A stretch of 64,000 nt of DNA, from NCBI GenBank assembly GCA_021292105.1, contig CM037864.1, positions 48,124,094-48,188,093 on the forward strand, written 5' to 3'. Origin of the DNA: Anadara kagoshimensis. Its lineage: Eukaryota > Mollusca > Bivalvia > Arcoida > Arcidae. Positions 24,001 through 35,526 of this stretch are shown one piece after another; the stretch's first letter is position 1, and the number at the start of each line of letters is the position of its first letter. A program made the position numbers and the translations under genes. The notes under the pieces are model-generated. The model did not search any database. It had not been told where the DNA came from and was given only the letters and a program-made list of their open reading frames with translations.

Positions 24001-27000
24001 GGGATACAAATATTTACATTTGTCGTTTATTTTCAATACCAGAAAGCTCGCTCAGTTGGTAGAGTGCTCCCTTCATATACGGATGGCCATGGGTTTAACC
24101 CCATTTGGGTCTGACCTGGACTTGAAAATAGGTAGGGATTGTTCTTTCTTAAAGCACTCAGCATGTAGAAATTAAAGTCATTGGGTCCTTTCGAGGAGAT
24201 CTTAAAAACTGATGTCTTGTGTCATGGCAGGTGTGGCTTGTCATTTAATAGATCCCTCCCTGCAACCTTGCCCTGAGTGCACTGCAAAGGTCAGCATTTC
24301 TGCCACTCCACCTATAGTTGGTGACATTTCAATATCAGTGAAATATTCTTTGACTGGGATTCATTCAATCAATTAATCAATTTATTTTCAATGTTTATTT
24401 TAATTATTTTCTATGTATAATGGTGTTGAATATAATTTCAGTTTACAATTCTGGGTATAATCTGAAAAAACATTACCTCATTGTACCAAGTAAGAATGAC
24501 TTCAGCCAACAGCACTTGACTTCACCAAACACACAACAGTCAATATATATATATGTTTATATTACACAGGTTCTGGGCAAAAGTATTAAGGTTACATTAT
24601 CTGTAAAAACTTTCCTTAAGGAATTTCTTAAGCATATGTTCTTAAAAATAATTACAATGCATTTATAAAACTCATTCTGAATCTAGATATTCCAAAATTT
24701 TTATTCCAATTGTTTTAAAACATAGACAGAAACAATAGACAAGTAATGTTTTAATACTTTTGTTCAGGCATATAGCATAGAAAATATTATAATACTTGAA
24801 ATGAACCAGTATATATATATCTATCTATCTACCCTGTAGCCCCAGCCACCCTGGTGTAATGGTTCACTTATTACGAATTATTACTATTCATGTAAATTTC
24901 TTTAATAATAAGTACATACAATATATATACATATAATCAATAGGAATGTCCTACATGCCATGGCATATTACATGGCATATAACACGGCACTGTAACATGG
25001 GTGGAGTCACAACTAGAGATATGAGACTGACAGGTTGATCTTTGTTGTGCTTGACTGTAACTACATTTCAAATGTTCAAAGTATGTGTGTAGATAACATG
25101 CATGTAATTATTTTTAAAGAAATTTACATGGATAGTAATATATAAATATAACTTTCTCTATAAACGGCATATTAACACAGAACCATGCGTATACATTGTA
25201 TCATATTTACACAGACGTCAGATACAGTAAAACATTAATGTACTGCCACCATTTGTTCACTGGTACCTTATAACACCTAAAAATGATTTTGGCATTTATT
25301 TTGATAGAAACTTAGAAGAAATGAGCTTATGGCATGGCAAAGCAGGCATGTGTCCTTGTGTACCTCTTCCAGTAAACTTTAATTTTCTTCCCTACAGCTA
25401 CTAGGCCAATTGAAACCAAATTTGCTGTGGAAGATCCTTGACTGAGTCTAACTATAATTTGTTCAAATCATGATGATCAGACAAAATGGCCACTGTTACT
25501 AAAAATAGACAAAACCTAAATAAATCTTATTTTCTTGAACTGCTCATTGGAGGCAAAAACTGATGTGATATTTGGATTCTACATAGTCTTAACCTTAAAG
25601 TTTGTTCATTTCGTGCAATTTGGTTGAAAAAAAGGTTACCGGTATGCGTTTTGAAAATTTTTTAAAACAGCTTTAAATTGCTACATCTTGACTATTTGTA
25701 AATTTATTTATTTTTTACATGACCTTTGATCTTTCTTGTGGTATTTTGCTGTGTATGACCCAGGTGAGTGGTACAGGCCCTTTTGGGTCTCTTGTTAGAT
25801 TTAAAAAGTAAGGTGGCATAGTAAGCAGGTGGCTTTTATAAAGAGGTTTTACTGTATTTCTGTCTGTGTGTACTTAATCGCATATATAAATAAAGGTTAT
25901 TATTTGGCTTTTTTCATATAATACCCCATAACAGCCACATAGATACATATTGTCCCAAGGCTGGGGAACATGGTGTCATCCTTGTTTTATTATTATCATT
26001 TAATACAATAATGCAGCCTACCTTTGTATTTCAGTTTGATGGAGATGGTCAGAAGGGAGTTAAACCCATAACCAACTAATTCCCTTGGTTCTCATGTTTA
26101 ACTTAGCTATATGTAGAATTAACTAACACGGAAGTGTGCAAGGGGAGATAAATCAGATATTCATAACAGAATTACATACTACATTGTTTTTTCATACCAA
26201 AGACTATTTTTAAATATGTAAAATACTATTGTGATATATATTTCAAAATGTAGGCATATAGATTCATATACAGCACCACGAGATGTGCATAATCTTTATT
26301 TTCTTATGGAATTCACTCATTTTAAGGATTTTTTTAATAATATTTTTTACCTGTATGGAGTTTTACTCATTAAACTTTTGATACCCTGAACAACATTTAT
26401 TAAGACCTTGATTTCGAGAAAACGTGGAATAACAAAATTTGACATTTTTCTGTTAAATAGCCATTATTTTTTAACTGCAAAAAGTTCAGTAAAAGAAACT
26501 GGTGGTCAGTGTCCAAACTGAACATAGATGAAGCCCATTAAAATCAATTTTGAGTAGCGATTTTTTAAGTACTGTATGGATCTATACTAAATTTAACATT
26601 AAGTATAATTAATGCATGAAGTTTCTTTATTCCAGGAGGTATAGACAATCCTCATGATAGGTACTCAGTATCTGCCATCAATCTACGCAAAAAATTTGCA
26701 TCTACCAATAGGGCTAGCTCTCTAGAGTATGAAGATAAAAAAGCTGGAAGCCATAGCCCATCACCAAGGAATTCACCGGTTAGTACTGAGTACTATGTAC
26801 ATACAATGAATATTTAGTTTTAGATTACTTGCACAAAAATGCAGAATAGCATATGTATATACACATGTATATTATATTGTTGCTGTGTAGATGCATTTGA
26901 ATTGGTTTTGTAAATGATTTATTGATGTGATCAGTATGATATACCGGTAATCGTTATACACAGTGTTCTAGCGACCTAATATGATGTATAAAGGGTTAAT

Positions 27001-29103
27001 ATGGCTTGTCTAATAATTGGGTTGTCTTTTATTTTTATTTTTGAACAGAAATCACTGAAAAAACAACAGGTCAATCCATATGTGGTTTTATACAATTTCC
27101 GTGGGAAAGAAAAGGATGATCTTGATTTGAGGTAACAATAATTGAAATTTTGTTTAATGTTAAAATGACAATTTTTTTTATACTCTATTCAAATACTTAA
27201 GGTGATCTTTTCCAATGTACATTTGTCCATTATTTTTTACTGTGATCTATCATCTTTTGGTCTTCATTTGTAAACGTTTCACTCAAAACTTGTCTGTGTG
27301 GAAGTGTGTGGAACTTATCGACCTTGACCCTTATTCAAGGTCATAATGACCTTGTAGCTTATTAGAATTCATAGTTTTAAATTTCATGGTTTTATGATAT
27401 TTTTTAATTTTTTAAAAAGGGCAAAATTTCCTGGAATTGTATTTGTTGAAATAAATTCTGTTTGGGGTCAAATTAAGAACAACAATGTAATAAATTTTGT
27501 TGATATTAAATTTAGTAGTATTTACTAACCCTTTGCGTACATTTGAAATTTTGAAGAAATTAATCTTGATTTGGATTGTCACTATTGAAAATAGTCCAAA
27601 GACATGGTTTCTTTTAATAACGAATTATTTTAATTTATTTCAGAGCTGGATGGAGAGTTAATGTAACTGATAGCTCAGATCAAGATTGGTGGAAGGTATA
27701 TCTGCCCCTCCCTATAGGCTTGAATAGCAGTCCCAATACCCTACCCCACATCATATACTTCCCTGCCCCCTCTCCCCCACCCTACCCCACCCCGCCATTC
27801 TATCAATTTCATATACAATCAGTGGCATCACTGCCTTTAGACCAAAGGCATTTACCTACACAATTTTTTGACAAAAATGTTGATTTTCATGTATTTTAAA
27901 AGAATTATTTAAATAAATTCAATTAATTCAAGTTCCGAGGTGCCTAGAGAAAACCACAGACCTTTGACTTTTTCACACTAAGATCTTCCCTAGTGAAATA
28001 CGAACCTAGGCGATGAGAGGTGCTGTGACCTCTACCGATTGAGCTACCTGGCCACCTATGTAGCCTGGTCTGCCATAGTAGCAAAGTATTGTATGTCATT
28101 TTGAAAACACATACATTTTAGTTGAGTTGAGACAGTTTTTTTTATTTACTTAGCATTCATTTTACACTCTTACATCTGTATTTTGTTAAATATTGAAATA
28201 CAAATGTATTTAACATTTAAGGGTAAATACGGGAGTAGAAGTGGTTATTTTCCAGCAGCCTATGTGATTCCATTACAGCCAGGACAACGAGTTTTTCAGG
28301 TCACACAAGCCATGTTACTAACAGAAGGAGAAAATGGAATGAAACTCCATAAAGATCAGGTTGTTTATTTTTTGACTTTCATATATTTGAATTTACGATA
28401 CTTAGATTTAAAACTCTATAATGTTGTTTTTAGACATGAGACCTCTCTCTGAAAGAATGTTCTAAATATAGGAACTTTTGTGACAGTTAATTTTCATGAG
28501 ATTAGGCATTTTATGTTTTTCACGTCATGTGCATTTAATTAAACATCTTGATCTTCTGATGACAGCCAATGCAAATGCAAATAAATTGTATCAAAAGTAA
28601 ATGTTTGTGAACCTTTTATTTTTCCATTTTGTTGCTCTTGCCAATTTTCACGAAAATAAAACTTTTTTTTCAAATGTACAGTATTCTTATTGTGGGCAAA
28701 CAAGCATAGCTCTATATCTAGTATGGTCATAAGGTGATTCAAGTATAATTCATACCACAGCCATTGTCTTCAAAAATCGATGTCATATAACCTATTGTTT
28801 TGATGAACACCAGTTTGGCATCATGTTTTGTATGTCTGGAATCTGGAGTTTAATAATTACCGGTAATGGTTTTGAGACAAATACATTTTTTGCTTCTTTC
28901 AGTTGTTTCATTGAGAAATATTCTAAATTACCCCAGTATGCTTCATATTTTTACTAGGTTGTTCTGTATTTCATTGGATGATTTTTCTTCATTTTCAGAT
29001 TGTATTACAGGCAGGAGAGGAGAACGATGGTATGATTCATGTAATGGCCGCCAATAACAAACAGGCCGTCTGCCCACTAAAGTACTTAAACGAATGTCTA
29101 TGA
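20918..29103 (+). CDS. stac: STAC-family SH3 adaptor, 3' portion (six exons)
   Basis: The six joined exons (20918-21067, 26636-26778, 27049-27131, 27644-27695, 28222-28359, 28999-29103) give 222 residues ending ...LKYLNECL and TGA. Residues 1-97 are a basic, Ser/Pro-rich linker. Residues about 107-160 form an SH3 domain (PYVVLYNF, acidic RT-loop EKDDLDL, QDWWKGK, then GYFPAAYVIPL with the conserved FPA.YV). Residues about 166-220 are a second SH3-like domain (VFQVTQAMLLTEG...GMKLHKDQIV...DGMIHVM...CPLKYL), an arrangement specific to STAC proteins. In animals STACs are cytoplasmic adaptors that bind voltage-gated Ca channels and support excitation-contraction coupling or neuronal channel function. 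The N-terminal C1 (cysteine-rich) domain and start codon were not found; they are probably upstream of the window or in short exons I could not see. The gene converges with the forkhead gene at 51-61 kb. Which vertebrate paralogue it matches (STAC1-3) cannot be decided; invertebrates usually have one. Confidence 0.88.
21610..23292. repeat. 52-bp tandem array with 26-bp insertions
   Basis: About 30 copies of a 52-bp unit, CTTGTCAAAGGTCTTTAGCT, CTCTCTTGGTACTGATACTG and TTCCTCAGTTTG. Several copies contain an extra 26 bp (CAAATGTTCCTCAGTTTGCT type, for example near 22170, 22248, 22580, 22658 and 23040), giving a 78-bp higher-order unit. Since 78 is a multiple of three, the open frames at 22063-22320, 22473-22730 and 22935-23117 (-) arise only there. 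The array lies wholly inside the first visible STAC intron. Confidence 0.9.
23358..23920. mobile_element. Foldback element with arms of about 160 bp
   Basis: The left arm begins GTTTCCATAAATTGAGTGCA (23360) and continues through ACTGACCTAACCAAAATAT to CTGTACATAGAG (about 23518). The right arm, read in reverse, gives GTATTTCCACAAATTCAGTG, ACTGACCTAACAGG and CTGTACATAGAG (23920 back to about 23755). The arms are diverged with indels. The centre (about 23519-23754) is unique and includes a small open frame on the - strand without a domain. Confidence 0.65.
24044..24370 (+). mobile_element. tRNA-derived SINE family 1, copy 3
   Basis: The tRNA-like head AGCTCGCTCAGTTGGTAGAG and box B-like GGGTTTAACCCC occupy 24045-24105. 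They are followed by the family body ending TTTGACTGGGATTCATTCAA. It is the only copy of this family in the + orientation with an evident head. It lies in the STAC intron in sense. Confidence 0.75.
25318..25796 (+). mobile_element. Short satellite-core family relative F (no core)
   Basis: The head ATGAGCTTATGGCATGGCAA matches the head region of elements D and E (GAGCTTATGGCATAGC). The tail CCAGGTGAGTGGTACAGGCC, CTTTTGGGTC and TCTTGTT ends at about 25796. The palindrome is degraded to GGCCCTTTTGGGTC and no 145-bp units are present. Confidence 0.65.
25803..25854. mobile_element. MITE family 1 fragment
   Basis: GTGGCTTTTATAAAGAGG and TTTTACTGTA resemble the right end of MITE family 1; the left end is missing. 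Confidence 0.4.
26636..26778 (+). CDS. stac: STAC linker exon
   Basis: Acceptor TTTCTTTATTCCAG, donor CCG/GTTAGT. It encodes GIDNPHDRYSVSAINLRKKF and SSLEYEDKKAGSHSPSPRNS, the Ser/Pro-rich linker leading to the SH3 domain. The frame ends in phase 0. Confidence 0.82.
27049..27131 (+). CDS. stac: STAC exon: start of first SH3 domain
   Basis: Acceptor TATTTTTGAACAG, donor TTGAG/GTAACA. It encodes KSLKKQQVNPYVVLYNFRGK and EKDDLDL: the ALYDY-equivalent motif VVLYNF and the acidic RT loop. Confidence 0.88.
27644..27695 (+). CDS. stac: STAC exon: middle of first SH3 domain
   Basis: Acceptor TTAATTTATTTCAG, donor AAG/GTATAT. It encodes AGWRVNVTDSSDQDWWK, with the conserved tryptophan pair of the n-Src/distal region. 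Confidence 0.88.
27920..28080 (-). mobile_element. tRNA-derived SINE, different family
   Basis: On the - strand it reads GGTGGCCAGGTAGCTCAATC and GGTAGAGGTCACAGC (box A-like), then CTAGGTTCGTATTTC (box B-like), followed by a body with CACCTCGGAACTTG. It lies in a STAC intron in antisense. The tRNA-like portion does not form an intact tRNA. Confidence 0.65.
28222..28359 (+). CDS. stac: STAC exon: end of first SH3, start of second
   Basis: Acceptor TATTTAACATTTAAG, donor CAG/GTTGTT. It encodes GKYGSRSGYFPAAYVIPLQP (end of SH3 with FPA.YV) and GQRVFQVTQAMLLTEGENGM of the second SH3-like domain. Both ends are in phase 0. Confidence 0.9.
28999..29103 (+). CDS. stac: STAC terminal exon
   Basis: Acceptor TCTTCATTTTCAG. 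It encodes IVLQAGEENDGMIHVMAANN and KQAVCPLKYLNECL then TGA at 29101-29103, matching the C-terminal end of STAC proteins (DGxIxV...PLxYL). Confidence 0.9.
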   Translation: MVLQAGEENDGMIHVMAANNKQAVCPLKYLNECL

Positions 29104-29840
29104 CATTTGCTACATTTTTGGATTTGTTTTGTTTGTTTGTTTGTTTGTTATTTTTCAAAACAAATTGTTTTAAATAGATTTAATTGTTTGAAAATTGTTT
29201 TTAACAATTGTTTGAAAACATTTTTTTAATTGTTTGAAAACTTTTTTTTTTAAATTGTTTGACAATTGTTTTTTATAAATTGTTTGAACTTTTTTTTAAA
29301 AATTGTTTGAAATTTTATGAAGAAATTTTTTTAAAATTTAAATAAAATGCTAGCTCCTGTGATTTTGTTCCTACAGTTAGGAAACAAAGAATCATTTTTA
29401 TGCATAACCAAATATTTAACATTTCAAAGCACAACTTTACTCATATTTTTGTTAAGAGTAAAAGTTGTGGTTTATATGTATAATTTTTACATTTTCACAT
29501 TTGTTTACTCATGTGAAATTTGATGCTGTGGTATTTATGTGTGGCCATAGTAACAGGTGTTCCTGGTGATATAAACTATACACCATTGTGATAATCCCTG
29601 TGGATTAAGAGTCTACCGATGTTGATTTTTTAAACACTTTTTTCAATATACACACATTTAAAGGTACATGTAACAGTATAGATTTCTATTTACAGATATT
29701 GGTACAATAAAAAGTCCTTAATATGTCCTTGTTCCCACAGATAAGGGCTTAAATCATGATTTTATAAATGAAACACTTCATTTTTTACTCTTTGGAAATA
29801 TTTTGCATCAATTCCATTAAAATATTTCATGAATGATTTA
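29104..29840 (+). other. Probable STAC 3' UTR and flank
   Basis: AT-rich, with a TTGTTTGTTTGTT run and several AATTGTTTGAAA repeats (29160-29320). A canonical AATAAA lies at 29341-29346, about 240 bp past the stop, and is the likeliest polyadenylation signal; another AATAAA is near 29707. No further exon is seen. Confidence 0.6.
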
Positions 29841-31010
29841 CAGCAACCACTCAATAAACTCCAAATGCTATCCCTGAACAAACTACATGTAAATATCCTA
29901 TAGTCTTAATGGTATCTCTTGGCAAACTACATGTAAATATCCTTTACTCTTAATTGTTAATGCTATCTCTCAAACAACTACATGTAAATATCCTTACTCT
30001 TAATGCTATCTCTCAAAAAAAAACTACATGTAAATATCCTTTACTCTTAATGCTATCCCTGAACAAACTACATGTTAATACTTTACTACTTGTTGCTCTT
30101 TGTGGGCAAACTACATGTAAATATCCTTTATTCATAATGCTGACCCTGAACAAACTACATGTAAATATCCTTTTATTCTTATTGCTATCTCTGGGCAAAC
30201 TAGATGTAAATATCCTTTACTACCAAATCATCTCTACACAAATGACATGTAAATGTTTTTAACTCTTAATGCTATTTCTGAACTACAAACTACATGTAAA
30301 TATCCTTTATTCTTAATGTTATCTCTAGACAAACTACATGTAAATATCCTGTACTACTTAATGCTATCTCTGAACAAACTACATGTTAATACCCTTTTCT
30401 CTTTATGTTATCCTTTAGCAAACTACATTTAAATATCCTTCACAACTAAATGCTATTCCTGAACACACTACATGTAAATATCTTTTACTACTTAATGCTA
30501 TCTCTGAACAAACTACATGTAAATATCCTTTATTCTAAGTGTTATCTCTAGACATACTACATGAAAATACCCTTTATCTTAATGTTATCTGTAGACAAAC
30601 TACATGTAAATATCCTTTACTACTTAATGCTGTCTCTGAACAAACTACATGTAAATATCCTTTACTCCTATTGCTATCTCTGATCAAACTACATGTAACC
30701 TCCTTTACTACTTAATGCTATCTCTGAACAAACTACATGTAAATACCCTTTGTTCTAAATGCTATCACTGGACAAACTACATGTAAATATCCTTTACTAC
30801 TTAATGCTATCCCTGAACAAACTACATGTAAATATCCTTTACTACTTAATGCTATCCCTGAACAAACTACATGTAAATATCCATTGTTCTTAATGATATC
30901 ATTGAACAAACTACATGTAAATACCCTTTGTTCTAAATGATATCACTGAACAAACTACATGTAAATATCCTTTACTACTTTATTCTGTCTCTGGACAAAC
31001 TACTGTATAT
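29840..31010. repeat. Diverged 45-bp-type repeat array, left block
   Basis: Units of CAAACTACATGTAAATATCC and TTTACTACTTAATGCTATC, about 44-49 bp, are repeated about 25 times with frequent substitutions and length changes. Confidence 0.85.
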
Positions 31011-31209
31011 TGCTTTATTTTCACAGTGTCAAATTTTTTCGCGGTTTGACGATGACTAGTGTATTCGCAGTGTCAAATTTTCGCGTCTTATCTGATTCAA
31101 GGAAAACAACTCTAGCAAGATTAATGGGCTGGTAATACAAGTGTCTATTCACAGTGGTTTAATTTTCACGGAAATACACTTGATCGCAAATAAAGCAAAA
31201 TATAAGCAT
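31011..31209. other. Non-repeat spacer between diverged and homogeneous blocks
   Basis: It contains two copies of TTCRCAGTGTCAAATTTT and the words TTCGCGG and TTTCGCGTC, a composition unlike the array. It is possibly an inserted dispersed element. No coding capacity. Confidence 0.5.
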
Positions 31210-32215
31210 TATACAGTACATGTAAATATCCTTTACTACCTAATGCTATTTCACAGCAAACTACATGTAAATATCCTTTACTACCTAATGCTATTTCACA
31301 GCAAACTACATGTAAATATCCTTTACTACCTAATGCTATTTCACAGCAAACTACATGTAAATATCCTTTACTACCTAATGCTATTTCACAGCAAACTACA
31401 TGTAAATATCCTTTACTACCTAATGCTATTTCACAGCAAACTACATGTAAATATCCTTTACTACCTAATGCTATTTCACAGCAAACTACATGTAAATATC
31501 CTTTACTACCTAATGCTATTTCACAGCAAACTACATGTAAATATCCTTTACTACCTAATGCTATTTCACAGCAAACTACATGTAAATATCCTTTACTACC
31601 TAATGCTATTTCACAGCAAACTACATGTAAATATCCTTTACTACCTAATGCTATTTCACAGCAAACTACATGTAAATATCCTTTACTACCTAATGCTATT
31701 TCACAGCAAACTACATGTAAATATCCTTTACTACCTAATGCTATTTCACAGCAAACTACATGTAAATATCCTTTACTACCTAATGCTATTTCACAGCAAA
31801 CTACATGTAAATATCCTTTACTACCTAATGCTATTTCACAGCAAACTACATGTAAATATCCTTTACTACCTAATGCTATTTCACAGCAAACTACATGTAA
31901 ATATCCTTTACTACCTAATGCTATTTCACAGCAAACTACATGTAAATATCCTTTACTACCTAATGCTATTTCACAGCAAACTACATGTAAATATCCTTTA
32001 CTACCTAATGCTATTTCACAGCAAACTACATGTAAATATCCTTTACCACCTAATGCTATTTCACAGCAAACTACATGTAAATATCCTTTACCACCTAATG
32101 CTATTTCACAGCAAACTACATGTAAATATCCTTTACTACCTAATGCTATTTCACAGCAAACTACATGTAAATATCCTTTACCACCTAATGCTATTTCAGA
32201 GCAAACTACATGTAA
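31210..32215. repeat. Homogeneous 45-bp tandem array, about 22 copies
   Basis: TACATGTAAATATCCTTTAC, TACCTAATGCTATTTCACAG and CAAAC repeat with almost no change; only a few C/T variants appear at the right end (TTTACCACC). Both strands are open through the whole array because 45 is a multiple of three: + repeats LMLFHSKLHVNILYY, - repeats VVCCEIALGSKGYLH. I regard these frames as non-coding by-products. Confidence 0.92.
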
Positions 32216-32510
32216 ATATCCTTTACTACTTAATGCAATCTCTGAACAAACTACAACATGTACATGTAAATATCCTTTTTTACTATTAATGCTATACCTG
32301 AGCAAACTACATGTAAATACCCTTTGTTCTAAATGATATCACTGGAAAAACTGCATGTAAATATCCTTTACTCTTATTGCTATCTCTAAGCAATCTACAT
32401 GTAAATATCCTTTACTACTTAATGCTATCTTTCAAAAAACTACATGTAAATATCCTTACTACCTAATGCTTTCTCTAAACAAACTACATGTACATATGTG
32501 ATTGTATCAA
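32216..32510. repeat. Diverged 45-bp-type repeats, right block
   Basis: This continues the array with imperfect units (TCTCTGAACAAACTACA, an extra ACATGTACATG insertion). It ends just before element C. Confidence 0.8.
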
Positions 32511-32554
32511 GTAGAAATTGGTTAAAATCTCAAATTGTCACAAAAACTTTTTTT

Positions 32555-34144
32555 AGCTCACCTGAGCCAAAGGCTCAGATGAGCTATTGCAATCTATCAC
32601 CGTCCGTCGTCCGTTGTCCGTCGTCCGTCGTGCGTCGTGCGTCGTGTATAAACTTTACATTTTAATCTTCTCCTCCAAAACTACTGGGCCATAATTGATG
32701 AAACTTAGTGATTATCATGCCTAGGTAACAGCCTTTCAAAATTGTGTTTGTGGTTTGGCCACGCCCAACAAGATGGCCACTGTTACTAAAAATAGCAAAA
32801 AAACAAAAAAATCTTCTTCTCTGAAACCAAAAGGTGCAGACAAATTTTGATTGGATATTTGGATTCAGCATACCTGGGAACATTAACATTGTGTTTTTCA
32901 TGAAAATTGAACGAAAAATAGGTTACGCGTTTTTTGCGTAAAGTTACGTAATTTTTAAAATGAGACATTTATTGTTATAACTTCATAACGGCTGAAGATA
33001 ATTGTATGGAGTTTTCACTGTTGATCTTGTCTTGCAATTTTCTTCCAATTGATGTCAAGGTCGAAGGTCAAGGTCATGTCCCAGTTTTTGACCTTTGATA
33101 AAAAATGCTTTTTTTAAACATTTCTTGTGATAATGGCGTAGGATTTTCAGTTATCTGTAGGTATTGACATGACAATCATTTTGATACATAGATCAAGGTC
33201 ATGGGTTCAAATGTCAAGGTCACAGATGTCCAAGAATACCAAAATAGTTAATTATCTGCAAAACTATGAATTTTTTGTATAGACATGTATATCAGAATAT
33301 TGTAGGTAATGGCACAGTGGTCATTTTGATATATAAATAAAGGTCATGGGTTCAAAGGTCAAGGTCACAGATGTAAACAAGTACTGAAATGGTTAATCAT
33401 CACAAAAACTATAAACTTTTTGTATAGGCATGTATATTGGAATATTGTAGGTATTGGCCTAACGATCATTTTGATATATGAATGAAGGTCATAGGTTCAA
33501 AGATCAAGGTCAAAGACATGAACAAATACTTAAATGGTTAATTATCTCAAAAACTATAAACTTTTTGTGTAGGCATGTATATTGGAATATTGTAGGTATT
33601 GGCCTAATGATCATTTTGATATATGAATGAAGGTCATAGGTTCAAAGGTCAAGGTCATAGAATTGAATGAATACTTAAATGGTTAATTATCCCAAAAACT
33701 ATAAACTTTTTGTATAGGCATGTATATTGGAATATTGTAGGTATTGGCCTAATGATCATTTTGATATATGAATAAAGGTCATAGGTTCAAAGGTCAAGGT
33801 CATAGCTGCAAACGAATATTTAAATGGTTAATTATCTCCAAAACTATAAACTTTTTGTATTGGCATGTACATTGGAATATTGTAGGTATTGGCCTAATGC
33901 ACATTTTAATACAGATGTTTTAGCTGTTTATAAATAATATATTGTAGCTAGACTTTAAATATGTTATATATAGCATACTTATATAATAATTATTACAATT
34001 AATTTGCAAAAAACTTGCATATTATTGGCCCTTACTGCTAAAAATTTTAATATTTTCTTTTATTAATGTCATTGACCATTGAACCTCTGCATAAGATACG
34101 TACTCTTCCTCAGGTGAGCGTTAAGGCCCATGGGCCTCTTGTTT
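32555..34144 (+). mobile_element. Helentron-like satellite-core element C
   Basis: The head AGCTCACCTGAGCCAAAGGC at 32555 and the CCGTCGTCCGT run match element B almost base for base for about 600 bp. Five or so 145-bp units with AAGGTCAAGGTCA follow from about 33180 to 33900, then about 190 bp of AT-rich sequence. The tail CAGGTGAGCGTTAAGGCCCA ... TCTTGTTT ends at 34144. It sits between two blocks of the 45-bp array. Confidence 0.78.
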
Positions 34145-34560
34145 GTCTTTAAAATATATAAAAATTTATTTTCTATCTTTCTGTAAAATTTAAAAATTCT
34201 AACAAATACTAAAGCTATGATGTCATTTATGACGCAGCTATTTATGTATCACTCGATTGTAAATGCACACAAAACTACTTGAATTTACAAAAAGTATCGA
34301 AAATTCTAACAATATAGGGGCCTTATGTCTAGTATAATTTTTCAATCACATGCAGGATAAATGTAGTAATCATTTGCTTGTTGTATAAAAATATCTTTCT
34401 CCATCTTGCTGTGTTGTTGATAAATGTGCATATGTACCTGTTTTCACACAATGATTGCGGTATAATGATGATGTCGTTCTTCAAACTGTTACGTCACAAT
34501 ACTGAAAATGTTGATGTGGAGATTTTGACCGATTTCTACTTGATACAATCACATATTCTT
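34145..34560. other. Short gene-free stretch
   Basis: No repeat or exon recognised; the small open frame 34378-34569 has no domain. Confidence 0.45.
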
Positions 34561-35130
34561 AACTCTTAGTGTTTTCTCTGAACAAACTACATGTACATAT
34601 TCTTAACGTTTTCTCTGAACAAACTACATAATGGTACTCAATAAACTAATGCTGTCTCTGGACAAACTACATGTAAATATCCTTTATTCTTAATGTTATC
34701 TCCAGACAAACTACATGTAAATATCCTTTATTCTTAATGTTATCTCTAGACAAACTACATGTAAATATCCTTTATTCTTAATGTTATCTCCAGACAAACT
34801 ACATGTAAATATCCTTTATTCTTAATGTTATCTCCAGACAAACTACATGTAAATATCCTTTATTCTTAATGTTATCTTTAGACTAACTACATGTAAATAT
34901 CCTTTATTCTTAATGTTATCTCCAAACAAACTACATGTAAATATCCTTTATTCTTAATGTTATCTCTAGACAAACTACATGTAAATATCCTTTACTACTT
35001 AATGTTATCTCTGGACAAACAACATGTAAATATCCTTTACTACTTAATGCAATCTCTGAACAAACTACAACATGTACATGTAAATATCCTTTACTATTAA
35101 TGCTATACCTGACCAAACTACATGTAAATA
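34561..35130. repeat. Second 45-bp-type array block
   Basis: About 12 units of CAAACTACATGTAAATATCC and TTTATTCTTAATGTTATCTC occur in the same family as the 29.8-32.5 kb array but with a different consensus. The unit with the ACATGTACATG insertion near 35067 matches the one near 32250, so the two blocks share a common ancestral segment. Confidence 0.85.
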
Positions 35131-35346
35131 TTTTTTCTCAAAAAGATGCATCAATTAACTGGTCACAATTTTGTTATTTCCTGATTGTTTTATTGCATGT
35201 TAATATGTTGCCATATAATATGTTGCTATGGCAACATAATGATTGTTAAAATTGGTAATTTTGTAAAGAATACATATTGTATTTGATTTATTTATATTTC
35301 TACAATATTTGTGTAATGGTAGATCTATACAAAGACCATGTTCTAT

Positions 35347-35440
35347 AGGTCTATAATTGTGATACTATGGTATATATCTGAAGTCACTATTTTAGGTCTA
35401 TAATTGTGATACCATGGTATATATCTGAAGTCACTATTTT
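35347..35440. repeat. 47-bp direct duplication
   Basis: AGGTCTATAATTGTGATACT with ATGGTATATATCTGAAGTCACTATTTT occurs twice in tandem (35347 and 35394) with a single difference. Confidence 0.85.
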
Positions 35441-35526
35441 TATCAAGCCCCCACTTTTTATGACTGATTCAAGTTGTCTTTTATTAATCAACTACAGCGC
35501 CACCTCAAAAATATTTGTAGTTTATA

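Larger units (their letters stand above)
21068..26635 (+). other. Large STAC intron
   Basis: The 5.6-kb intron carries the 52-bp satellite, a 560-bp foldback, a SINE, a satellite-core family relative and a MITE fragment, each listed separately. The rest (21068-21609, 24371-25317, 25858-26635) is AT-rich with nothing recognised. Confidence 0.75.

Noticed and set aside
24045..24105. tRNA gene
   Set aside because: A- and B-box-like words are present but no complete cloverleaf can be drawn, and the same head is attached to a SINE body repeated elsewhere. The same applies to 43487-43560, 15980-16040 and 27980-28070.
31141..32305. Overlapping 382-codon (+) and 379-codon (-) open frames
   Set aside because: Both follow a 45-bp tandem array; a period divisible by three keeps any stop-free frame open. 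No domain, no splice context and identical units argue for satellite rather than protein.
29840..32510. CRISPR-like repeat array
   Set aside because: Units are directly contiguous with no variable spacers, and the genome is clearly eukaryotic.
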